From Ignavibacteria bacterium UBA4661 (lineage in GTDB: Bacteria; Bacteroidota; Ignavibacteria; Kapaibacteriales; UBA4661): DNA of 6,484 nucleotides. This document shows positions 1 through 5,596 of this stretch, in pieces. The position numbers and the translations under genes were made by a program. A model generated the notes under the pieces. That model had not been told where the DNA came from. It was given only the letters and a program-made list of their open reading frames with translations, and did no database searches. Location of the stretch: the NCBI GenBank assembly GCA_002405405.1, contig DHLT01000139.1, positions 1 to 6,484 of the forward strand, read 5' to 3'. Within the stretch, counting starts at the first letter, position 1; each line of letters starts with the position of its first letter.

Positions 1-408
1 TTCCCCCACCGGAGTCGAAAGCGGTGCAAGCGAAATATCTGCTGATGCAGGTAGATCGGCATCCTTGATTTTTTCATTGACTTGCTGGCGAGCAAAATAG
101 TCGTCTGTTCCCTCTTGAAAGGTTAGGCGTACAATTGCCAAACCGAAAATTGTCCGCGACCGGCGGGCAATGACACGCGGAACAGAATTCAGGGCGCGTT
201 CCAAAGGAATCGTGATTTGTTGCTCAACTTCTTCGGCAGGACGACCGGTGAATTTGACGATAACCGCCACTTCGGTATCGGCAACATCGGGATACGCAAC
301 GATTTGGAGCGTTGTCCACGCAAAAGCACCCATGAGCAAAACGCCAAGCGATGCCGCTATGGTAATGCCACGATGAGCAAGTGCAAAACGAATAAGATTT
401 TGAATCAT
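1..408 (-). CDS. Heavy-metal efflux RND pump, CzcA/CusA type (N-terminal part, cut by window edge)
   Basis: This is the inner-membrane, proton-driven pump of a tripartite metal exporter. Only the first 136 codons are present; the frame runs open off the left edge, so the rest of a protein of usually about 1,000 residues is missing. Reading the minus strand from ATG at 408 gives a short cytoplasmic N-terminus, a first membrane helix at about residues 14-36, then the periplasmic porter start with YPDVADTEV (39-47) and GRPAEEVEQQITIPLERAL (55-73). Further on are FQEGTDDYFARQQV (97-110) and LAPLSTPVGE (127-136). These match the known heavy-metal branch of the RND family (IPD..., PEEVEQ...P.E.AL, FEDGTD.Y.AR). 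The gene follows the adaptor with a 78-base gap and is the last visible gene of the operon. No Shine-Dalgarno sequence is visible before the ATG. The diagnostic charged residues of helix 4 and the methionine relay lie outside the window, so copper/silver cannot be separated from cobalt/zinc/cadmium. Confidence 0.93.
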   Translation of the reverse strand, partial: MIQNLIRFALAHRGITIAASLGVLLMGAFAWTTLQIVAYPDVADTEVAVIVKFTGRPAEEVEQQITIPLERALNSVPRVIARRSRTIFGLAIVRLTFQEGTDDYFARQQVNEKIKDADLPASADISLAPLSTPVGE

Positions 409-486
409 AACAATGGGATAGGCAAAAGAAAGAAAATAAACAGCGAACGCAATAAAACTATCGACCCGGAAGTAAAAAAGTTAGGA

Positions 487-1491
487 CTAATACCCAAAAC
501 TCAAACCCTTGAGCAGAATAGCATTTTTCGTAACGAGCCGTTCGCCTTTATTCAAACCACTAACAACGAAGAATTCTTCGGCATTGTCGCCGGCAATCAC
601 TACTGCCCTACGCGAAAACACAGTGTCGGCAGTACAAACAAAAACAAAGGTTTTGGCTTCGGCATTGACGACAGCGGTGCGTGGTACGCTGATGCCAAGG
701 GTTTCATTTTCGGTGATTGATACTTTGGCAAACATGCCGGGTTTAATTTTTCCGCCACGACTGCTGAGTTCGATGCCGACTTTAATCGTGCGCGTTTGAG
801 GATCGATGGATGAGCCAATTGAGGTTACGCGACCATGCAACTGTTCGCTGGGAAGAGCGTTGAATTCAATAATTGTCGATTCGCCTGCTTTTACGCCACC
901 AATCCGCGATTCGGGAATATCGCAGATGAGCAGTGCCTCGCCGGCTTTCATTTCGTTAAGTTCTTTGGTGTAAATACCCAGTTGGAGCAATTTGCTTTCG
1001 GCTTCTTGTAACGATGCAAAATTCTGGTTCATATCTGTTTCGGCATCGAGCAAATCTTTACCGGATGCGGCATTGTTTTGCACCAATTCTTTCAGCCGCA
1101 AATACTGCGTTTGTGCGCGAGCATAACCGGCGCGCGATTTGCGAAAATCACCATAAAGTTGTTCGATAATATCATTTTCCAAAAGCACTAAAGGTGTAGT
1201 CGTAACATTCGATGAAATGCTGGTGGCTACCACATGAGCCGGTACTTTCAGAACGCCGGTAAAGGGTTTTTCTTGGGTAGGAAGCGTTTCAAAACGTCCT
1301 GCTTGCTCTTTGGACATGGTAATTGTTTCGCCCCCATGAAGAATCGAAATACCCGCCGACGGTGATGCCGGAGGGGGGGCGGTTGAAGTTGTGCAAGAGC
1401 TGCACCACAATGCACAAAGAATTACAGAACATGAAACGACAATGGCGTATATCAGTCGTGATTGGCGGAAGCTATGGACAATAGTAGGCAT
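487..1491 (-). CDS. Efflux RND periplasmic adaptor (membrane fusion protein), CzcB/CusB type, probable lipoprotein
   Basis: This adaptor links the RND pump to the outer-membrane channel in the periplasm. I chose ATG at 1491 (334 residues) because it puts a hydrophobic export signal (about residues 13-32) directly at the N-terminus, ending in a Cys-rich CALWCSSC stretch (26-33) where a Cys could be lipidated; the lipobox is not perfect. The frame stays open up to 1605, but that form adds 38 low-complexity residues and overlaps the preceding gene by 50 bases. Visible family parts are the strand GVLKVPAHVV (79-88), a helical hairpin at about 104-177 with AASGKDLLDAETD (141-153), the barrel start CDIPESRIGGVKAGE (190-204), and the HlyD/D23 signature SIGSSIDPQTRTIKVGIEL (224-242) followed by KPGMFAKVSI (250-259). 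A membrane-proximal domain runs to the end (SGLNKGERLV, 311-320). The lipoyl half-motif normally lying between the first strand and the hairpin looks shortened. It sits 64 bases after the outer-membrane gene. Confidence 0.9.
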   Translation of the reverse strand: MPTIVHSFRQSRLIYAIVVSCSVILCALWCSSCTTSTAPPPASPSAGISILHGGETITMSKEQAGRFETLPTQEKPFTGVLKVPAHVVATSISSNVTTTPLVLLENDIIEQLYGDFRKSRAGYARAQTQYLRLKELVQNNAASGKDLLDAETDMNQNFASLQEAESKLLQLGIYTKELNEMKAGEALLICDIPESRIGGVKAGESTIIEFNALPSEQLHGRVTSIGSSIDPQTRTIKVGIELSSRGGKIKPGMFAKVSITENETLGISVPRTAVVNAEAKTFVFVCTADTVFSRRAVVIAGDNAEEFFVVSGLNKGERLVTKNAILLKGLSFGY

Positions 1492-1555
1492 GTGAGACAA
1501 AGGAAAATGAAGGAAAGTGTATAGTACCGAATTATGCTGTGGATGCTGAACATGT

Positions 1556-2935
1556 TCACTCGATGATGATGGTATCGGAGGCAGACACGGCATCGAGTTG
1601 AACAATGCTCTTGTTGTATTGTGTTAAGGCATCGATGTAGGAGCGAAGAATATCTTGATGTGTCCGCAGAGCATCAAGCAATTCCAGCAAAGAAATACTG
1701 CCCGACTTGTAGGACAATTCCGCAACGGTACGCATCGACAGTGCGCGTGCTAAGATATCATCACGATTGGCAATGCCTGCTTGAGCAGAAAAATTGCGGA
1801 GTGTTTGAGCGCGCACTTCGTATTCGGCAGCGGCGGCTTCAATTTCGTTGAGAAGCGATCGGCGCACATACTCGAAGGACTGTTCAGCTTGATCGGCACG
1901 AAGGCGTGATTTTTCCCGTTCGCCCTGATTGCGACTAAAAAAAGGCAGTGGAATCTGCGTGGTCAAACCATAGATAAACACCCCCTGTTGGATATACGCA
2001 TCCAAGCCAACGGTAATATCAATGCTTGCATTAGCTTCTTGTAGCTCTTGATTCGCACCGGCAGTGCGCTGTACGGCACGGGCAAGCAACAAATCATGAC
2101 GATTGCGAAGTGTTTGGTTGCGAAGAGAATCGAGCGAAGGAATCGTTCGTACAATGGGTTCTAAACGTTGGCGTGGCACAGAGGTATTTTGTGGCGAACG
2201 AGCAAGAGAAGAATCCGCCGAAATGCCGAGCGTCGAAAGCAAAGCAATTCGTGCTTTGCGGAGGGCTAACTGCGTTTCGCGCTGTTGAAGTAGGGCTTGA
2301 TCCAAAGCAATCCGTGAGCGTGTGTATTCGTTGGCGGCAATCTGTTGCTGATTGAGTCGCAGAGCATTCAAATCCACCAAGGTGCGGTAAATCGACACGG
2401 TGGTATCGGCAATAGCAGAATACTCTTGGGCGGACAGTACATCAAAATATGCCAAGCGTACGGCGAGCAGAAGCAGTCGAGCAGAGTTGGCAACCTGCAA
2501 GCGCACGGCTTGTGTTGCCTGTTCGGCAAGAGCAATGCGGTAATCGCGTTTGCCGCCGAGTTCAAAAGGAACATTCAACTGAAAGCCATATTGCTTTTGC
2601 GCCGGAGCGAATGCTTCACCAATCCACGGAAAAATATCTTTCTGTACAGCAATAACCGGATTGGGTCGCAGTCCTGCAGTAACAATATCCTGTTGGGCTT
2701 GGGCAACATCGCTTCGGGCAATGCGCAATGCAGGATGATACCGCAAACTGTATGCTTCCAAATCCGCCAGTGGTGGCAAGGCATTACCGCTAAGTTGCCG
2801 AAGCAGGGTTTCTTGTGCTTGCGTTATGCTATGAGGAAGAAGCTGTGCAAAAACAAGTCGGTGTAGACTACACCAACAGATAAACATGATGACAAGAGTC
2901 GGAGCAATTCTCTGTAGAGAAAGACGGCAAAACAT
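1556..2935 (-). CDS. TolC-family outer-membrane efflux protein, CzcC/CusC type
   Basis: This trimeric outer-membrane channel is the exit duct of the tripartite metal exporter and the first gene of the operon. From ATG at 2935 it is 459 residues, close to the family's usual size; a TTG two codons upstream (2941) is an alternative start. Residues about 8-30 form a signal peptide with likely cleavage after VFA (A30, before QLLP). The protein then shows the twofold outer-membrane-efflux repeat: ADLEAYSLRYHPALRIARSDV near 57-77, LRPNPVIAV (89-97) and the metal-class hallmark FELGGKR (124-130). The second half carries RHDLLLARA (279-287), IPLPFFSRNQGE (328-339), another hallmark of CzcC-like proteins, and LSYKSGSISLLELLDALRT (407-425). 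Long heptad-like Ala/Leu/Gln stretches at about 135-180, 200-240 and 340-390 fit the periplasmic helical barrel. The signal peptide contains Cys22 (WCSL) but no convincing lipobox. No Shine-Dalgarno sequence precedes the start. Confidence 0.93.
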   Translation of the reverse strand: MFCRLSLQRIAPTLVIMFICWCSLHRLVFAQLLPHSITQAQETLLRQLSGNALPPLADLEAYSLRYHPALRIARSDVAQAQQDIVTAGLRPNPVIAVQKDIFPWIGEAFAPAQKQYGFQLNVPFELGGKRDYRIALAEQATQAVRLQVANSARLLLLAVRLAYFDVLSAQEYSAIADTTVSIYRTLVDLNALRLNQQQIAANEYTRSRIALDQALLQQRETQLALRKARIALLSTLGISADSSLARSPQNTSVPRQRLEPIVRTIPSLDSLRNQTLRNRHDLLLARAVQRTAGANQELQEANASIDITVGLDAYIQQGVFIYGLTTQIPLPFFSRNQGEREKSRLRADQAEQSFEYVRRSLLNEIEAAAAEYEVRAQTLRNFSAQAGIANRDDILARALSMRTVAELSYKSGSISLLELLDALRTHQDILRSYIDALTQYNKSIVQLDAVSASDTIIIE

Positions 2936-3023
2936 AGGCAACCAATCCCATGGTAAAAAGAAGGTATTCTTTTGTTCTGCGTAGTTTCAAGGTAGAAAAG
3001 CACGATGAAAGCGGTGCGTGCAA

Positions 3024-3036
3024 ACCTCAATGAGGT
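3024..3036. repeat. 13-base inverted repeat, possible operator of the efflux operon
   Basis: ACCTCA-A-TGAGGT is a perfect 6-1-6 inverted repeat in the leader of the efflux operon, about 89 bases before its first start codon. Symmetry and location suit a dimeric repressor such as a MarR protein. However, a 6-1-6 repeat is expected about once or twice by chance in 6.5 kb, and another occurs at 5566-5578, so it is only a candidate. Confidence 0.25.
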
Positions 3037-3049
3037 GTGTATGAATATG

Positions 3050-3057
3050 CAAAGATA
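3050..3057 (-). promoter_or_regulatory. Possible Bacteroidota-type -7 element for the efflux operon
   Basis: Read on the minus strand this is TATCTTTG, a full match to the TAnnTTTG -7 element known from Bacteroidota promoters. It lies about 115 bases before the outer-membrane gene start. A matching TTTG at the usual -33 distance is not clear, so the call is weak. If real, transcription would begin near 3043, just upstream of the inverted repeat at 3024-3036. Confidence 0.22.
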
Positions 3058-3210
3058 CAAAGAAGTTGCGTGGTGGGACAGATAAGACATTAAATCTTTT
3101 TCCAAAGCAATCAGGTAGTTTCGCGAATATATGAAGTACGTAATGTGAACAGATCTTTTAGAAAGCTTAGTCTGGTACGACAGTCATGCAGAGAAAAAGG
3201 TGAAAAGTAT

Positions 3211-3239
3211 TTGATATTGTTAGGAATCCTTACTATATT
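3211..3239 (+). promoter_or_regulatory. Sigma70-like promoter of the CPVC protein gene
   Basis: The -35 hexamer TTGATA (3211-3216) and -10 hexamer TATATT (3234-3239) are separated by exactly 17 bases, with four matches to the consensus in each hexamer. A start near 3246 would leave a leader of about 60 bases before the ATG at 3308. Base pattern and position are seen; use by this organism is inferred, since Bacteroidota-type promoters can differ. Confidence 0.55.
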
Positions 3240-3307
3240 GCGTCCTATGAAAGCATTGCTACTGCATTGTTATTCACAGTATTCTTTTCACATTTCCTAC
3301 AAACCTT

Positions 3308-3541
3308 ATGGCACAATCCATATTTTACCATGCCGGATGCCCGGTTTGCGTGAGTGCTGAGCACGATATTGTTGCTCTGATCGGCAAAAACAATGTTGAT
3401 ATTGTTCACTTGGGCGAACAAAAGAACAAAATTGCGGAAGCAGAAAGCAGGGGGGTCAAATCGGTTCCTGCCTTGATTACACCCAATGGCAATGTCCTGC
3501 ACATCAATTTTGGTGCATCGCTTGCTGATGTTCGAGGATAA
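3308..3541 (+). CDS. Small thioredoxin/glutaredoxin-like protein with CPVC motif
   Basis: This 77-residue cytoplasmic protein (no signal peptide) has the minimal thioredoxin fold layout: first strand SIFYHAG (4-10), redox motif CPVC (11-14) at the start of helix 1, second strand VDIVHLG (30-36), and the cis-proline segment KSVPAL with Pro54. A closing strand, NVLHINFG (62-69), ends the fold. Length fits glutaredoxin-like proteins rather than full thioredoxins of about 105 residues. Such proteins reduce disulfides or pass metals or electrons to a partner; the substrate here cannot be read from sequence. The ATG at 3308 begins directly at the first strand and is preceded by a good promoter but no Shine-Dalgarno sequence. 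It is divergent from the metal-efflux operon and lies 167 bases before the Cys-rich MarR gene, from which it seems separated by a terminator. A thiol or metal link to those neighbours is an inference from context. Confidence 0.82.
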   Translation: MAQSIFYHAGCPVCVSAEHDIVALIGKNNVDIVHLGEQKNKIAEAESRGVKSVPALITPNGNVLHINFGASLADVRG

Positions 3542-3574
3542 TACATCTTTGCTTCCCTCGAGTGGTCATTGAGT

Positions 3575-3620
3575 ATTCCCTGTAGTATGAGTTTTCTCTT
3601 CTACAGGGAATTATTGTTTT
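3575..3620 (+). terminator. Hairpin, probable rho-independent terminator of the CPVC protein gene
   Basis: ATTCCCTGTAG (3575-3585) and CTACAGGGAAT (3601-3611) are perfect 11-base complementary arms around a 15-base loop. The loop can add a small GAG/CTC inner stem with a TTTT tip. The right arm runs into TTATTGTTTT (3611-3620), a T-rich tail on the plus strand. It begins 33 bases after the stop of the CPVC protein gene, as expected for a terminator. The tail is interrupted, and the same symmetry could serve as an operator before the MarR gene. Confidence 0.6.
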
Positions 3621-3697
3621 GATGACAGAGAATGATTGTTTGTGATGTCCATGCAGAGAGTAATAGAAACATGGCATAGAAAAAAGGTATGTAATTT

Positions 3698-3701
3698 GGA
3701 G
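3698..3701 (+). promoter_or_regulatory. Possible ribosome binding site for the longer MarR start
   Basis: GGAG ends 7 bases before ATG 3709, a standard distance. It is the only convincing Shine-Dalgarno-like sequence before any start in the window, which argues for the longer protein form. Because the other genes seem to do without one, it could also be coincidence. Confidence 0.35.
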
Positions 3702-3708
3702 ACATAGT

Positions 3709-4422
3709 ATGTCTTTAATGCAATATGTTTCCCCAAACAAGTACAGGTTCTCTAACAAACAATGGTTTTCTTTTTTTCGGTATTCTGTTCTTATGCATTC
3801 ATCAGTGTCATCGTTTGATATTACCCGACAGCATTACAGTGTCGAGAGTAAAATTGTTGCCTCTTTAGAGCGCATATCGGAAGCTTTTCGTGTTTTGTTG
3901 TGGAACGAAAGCAAGGAGAATGCACTTAGTCCGATACAAATCCAGATCTTGATTTTTCTACTCTTTCATTCGGAAGAGCAGTCAAAAGTGAGCTATTTAG
4001 CGCGCGAGTTCAACATGACAAAGGCAACAATCAGCGATAGTGTCAAACTGCTTCTACAAAAAGGATTGATACAAAAAATCGATGATCGCACCGATACGAG
4101 AAGTTATGTTATTGGCTTAACCCCTGAAGGTAGAAACATTGCGACAAAGTCTGCTGGCTTTGCTTTTTCTATTGAAAAACCCCTGCATTCACTCTCCGAC
4201 CAGCAAAAAGAAACCATCCTTGTAGGATTGCTGAAACTCATTCAGGAATTACACCGTGCGGGTATTATTACCATGCAGCGAATGTGTTTCACATGTTCTC
4301 ATTATCGTGCACATGAGGGAACGCATTTCTGTACACTTCTGCAATCCTCCTTGGCAACACACGAATTGAGAGTAGATTGCCCCGAACACACAGAACTACC
4401 GAAAGAATCTTCAAAAACATAG
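3709..4422 (+). CDS. MarR-family winged-helix transcriptional regulator with Cys-rich C-terminal tail
   Basis: This DNA-binding regulator is 237 residues from ATG 3709, or 209 from ATG 3793 (residue 29). GGAG at 3698-3701 sits well for the first start, but residues 1-28 are unlike the family, so 3793 may be the true start. Dimerisation-type helices (about 45-68) lead into the winged helix at about 73-137. Within it are LSPIQIQILIFLL (73-85), the recognition helix TKATISDSVKLLLQKGLI (104-121) and the wing DDRTDTRSYVIGLT (125-138). After a further helix pair (about 157-188) comes a tail with C193, C196 (CFTC), C208, C224 (DCPEH) and several His residues (198, 202, 206, 227). This spacing suggests a metal site or a redox switch. 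MarR proteins usually repress nearby genes in response to a ligand or oxidation. Adjacency to the efflux operon and the CPVC gene makes metal- or thiol-responsive control a fair guess. Its stop lies 34 bases from the convergent hydrolase. Confidence 0.88.
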   Translation: MSLMQYVSPNKYRFSNKQWFSFFRYSVLMHSSVSSFDITRQHYSVESKIVASLERISEAFRVLLWNESKENALSPIQIQILIFLLFHSEEQSKVSYLAREFNMTKATISDSVKLLLQKGLIQKIDDRTDTRSYVIGLTPEGRNIATKSAGFAFSIEKPLHSLSDQQKETILVGLLKLIQELHRAGIITMQRMCFTCSHYRAHEGTHFCTLLQSSLATHELRVDCPEHTELPKESSKT

Positions 4423-4456
4423 CAGTGTACTCTCCTGCATTGCAGCTATACGCAAC

Positions 4457-5470
4457 TTATCGTAGTGTCGTACTCGTGAGCCATATACGCCAGTCGCTGA
4501 CAACATTATCCCAATTGAAGATATCGTAATTTGGCTTGTTATCTTTTGTTAGAGGAAAAAAGTTGTGTTCCACGCCAATATATGCCTTGAACGTAAAATT
4601 ATTTTTTCTCTTTCGCAGAAGATTGACTCGAAGCATGTCATTGTATGGCGAACTCCAGTCCTTTGTTCCGTAAGTCACCAACACCGGTATCTTCAATTTT
4701 TCTAAAAAGGGCAACATCGGTTCTGAAAATTCAAGTGTTGCTAAGTCCGGATCGCCATAGACAATGGTCTTTTTATGGTGTTTTGTACTAATATCCGACC
4801 AATGCTGTAGCATGTCTTCCCCATATCGAGTACTATCCGTGTCGGTTTCATAGGAGCGATTTCCTTCAATCATCGTCAGTATGCGTCCAGCGGGATTTCC
4901 TCCTGAATAAATTAAATGCGTGATATTGCTGAATGTACTTGCCATTTTTGCCGCGATAGTACTGCCCTCGGAATGTCCGGCAACAACAAGTTGTTTGGTA
5001 GAAACCCAAGGTAATGTTTGGAGCCATCGCAAAAGAGCAATATTTCGTGGAGCATAGTAGCTAAGGAGGTTGCGGTTAATGTAGCCCTTGGGAAAATTAT
5101 TGGTGCTGTCAACGAATGTAAAGTTTGGTTTCAGTGTCGTAACATCGGCAATAAGTGGGATAGAGGGCTTGCTGATAATGACCACATGATAGGTCTGGGT
5201 AAGACTGTCGGGGGTGAAAGGAAATGTACCATAAGCATCATTCCCTCGATGCAGGATGAGGGGTATTGGCAAACTTCCCTGACAAAAAAAGAACAGAGGT
5301 TTCCGAAGATATTCTTCGCCTTTTTTTGATTTGATGAGAATATCAATAGGATCTGTTTTGTATCGAAAAACAAGATGACGAAAGCCGAAATCTTCTGCTG
5401 ATGTGGTCTGCCCGTATGCCAATGTGGTGGAAAATATCCACAAGAGAAAGATATACTTCGAGTCCTTCAT
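4457..5470 (-). CDS. Exported alpha/beta hydrolase (serine hydrolase)
   Basis: From ATG 5470 this is a 337-residue protein. That start gives a clean signal peptide (KDSKYIFLLWIFSTTLAYG, residues 2-20, with cleavage near G20/Q21); the frame stays open to 5539 but the extra 23 residues would bury the signal. The product should act in the periplasm or outside the cell. The alpha/beta-hydrolase fold is shown by the strand and oxyanion-type turn PLFFFCQGS (58-66), the nucleophile elbow GHSEG with Ser167 (LVVAGHSEGSTIAAKMA, 161-177), the acid strand VLVTYGTKDWSSP with Asp271, and the late histidine GVEHNFF with His302. All three catalytic residues are therefore present in the right order and spacing. 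The region between (about 70-140) is a substrate-side insert of unknown specificity. Esterase and peptidase members both exist in this fold, and the substrate cannot be named. It lies 126 bases downstream of the sigma-factor gene on the same strand. Confidence 0.85.
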   Translation of the reverse strand: MKDSKYIFLLWIFSTTLAYGQTTSAEDFGFRHLVFRYKTDPIDILIKSKKGEEYLRKPLFFFCQGSLPIPLILHRGNDAYGTFPFTPDSLTQTYHVVIISKPSIPLIADVTTLKPNFTFVDSTNNFPKGYINRNLLSYYAPRNIALLRWLQTLPWVSTKQLVVAGHSEGSTIAAKMASTFSNITHLIYSGGNPAGRILTMIEGNRSYETDTDSTRYGEDMLQHWSDISTKHHKKTIVYGDPDLATLEFSEPMLPFLEKLKIPVLVTYGTKDWSSPYNDMLRVNLLRKRKNNFTFKAYIGVEHNFFPLTKDNKPNYDIFNWDNVVSDWRIWLTSTTLR

Positions 5471-5565
5471 TGCTGAGTGTGATGTATTCGATATGACGGT
5501 AACGATGTGATACACGTAACCTACAAAAGTTCTGCGCAAACAAGAAATATCTGCCGATGTGTAAT

Positions 5566-5578
5566 AATGTTGAACATT
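5566..5578. repeat. 13-base inverted repeat between sigma factor and hydrolase genes
   Basis: AATGTT-G-AACATT is a perfect 6-1-6 inverted repeat, 18 bases after the sigma-factor stop and about 95 bases before the hydrolase start, both on the minus strand. There is no T-run on the minus-strand exit side, so it is not a good terminator. It could be an operator, but a repeat of this size is expected by chance once or twice in this window. Confidence 0.2.
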
Positions 5579-5596
5579 GAGCCCCCTTACAGATAT

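Larger units (their letters stand above)
2936..3307. other. Divergent intergenic control region (372 bases, no gene)
   Basis: This region separates the minus-strand efflux operon from the plus-strand thioredoxin-like gene, so it must contain the promoters of both. Open frames crossing it on either strand show no recognisable protein features and run into the flanking genes out of frame. What I can see is a strong sigma70-like promoter on the plus strand (3211-3239), a possible TAnnTTTG element for the minus strand (3050-3057), a 13-base inverted repeat (3024-3036) and an 11-base-period direct repeat just after the plus promoter (3253-3272). There is no recognisable riboswitch or tRNA. Confidence 0.6.

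Noticed and set aside
217..720. 167-codon plus-strand open frame crossing the pump and adaptor genes
   Set aside because: It is antisense to two well-supported efflux genes, contains no recognisable motif, and spans their intergenic gap only by lack of stops.
1492..1605. Longer start for the adaptor gene at 1605
   Set aside because: It would overlap the preceding gene by 50 bases and place 38 low-complexity residues before an otherwise normal signal sequence.
2345..2866. 173-codon plus-strand open frame inside the outer-membrane gene
   Set aside because: Antisense shadow of a gene with clear CzcC hallmarks; its own translation shows no domain.
3145..3360. 71-codon plus-strand open frame ahead of the CPVC protein
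   Set aside because: It overlaps the promoter and the CPVC gene in another frame and shows no protein features.
3211..3404. TTGATATTGTT occurring at 3211 and again inside the CPVC gene near 3394
   Set aside because: The second copy encodes a strand of the protein (Val-Asp-Ile-Val) and is explained by coding; likely chance.
4435..4445. CTGCA-T-TGCAG inverted repeat between the convergent MarR and hydrolase genes
   Set aside because: Only five base pairs with no T-run on either side, too weak for a bidirectional terminator.
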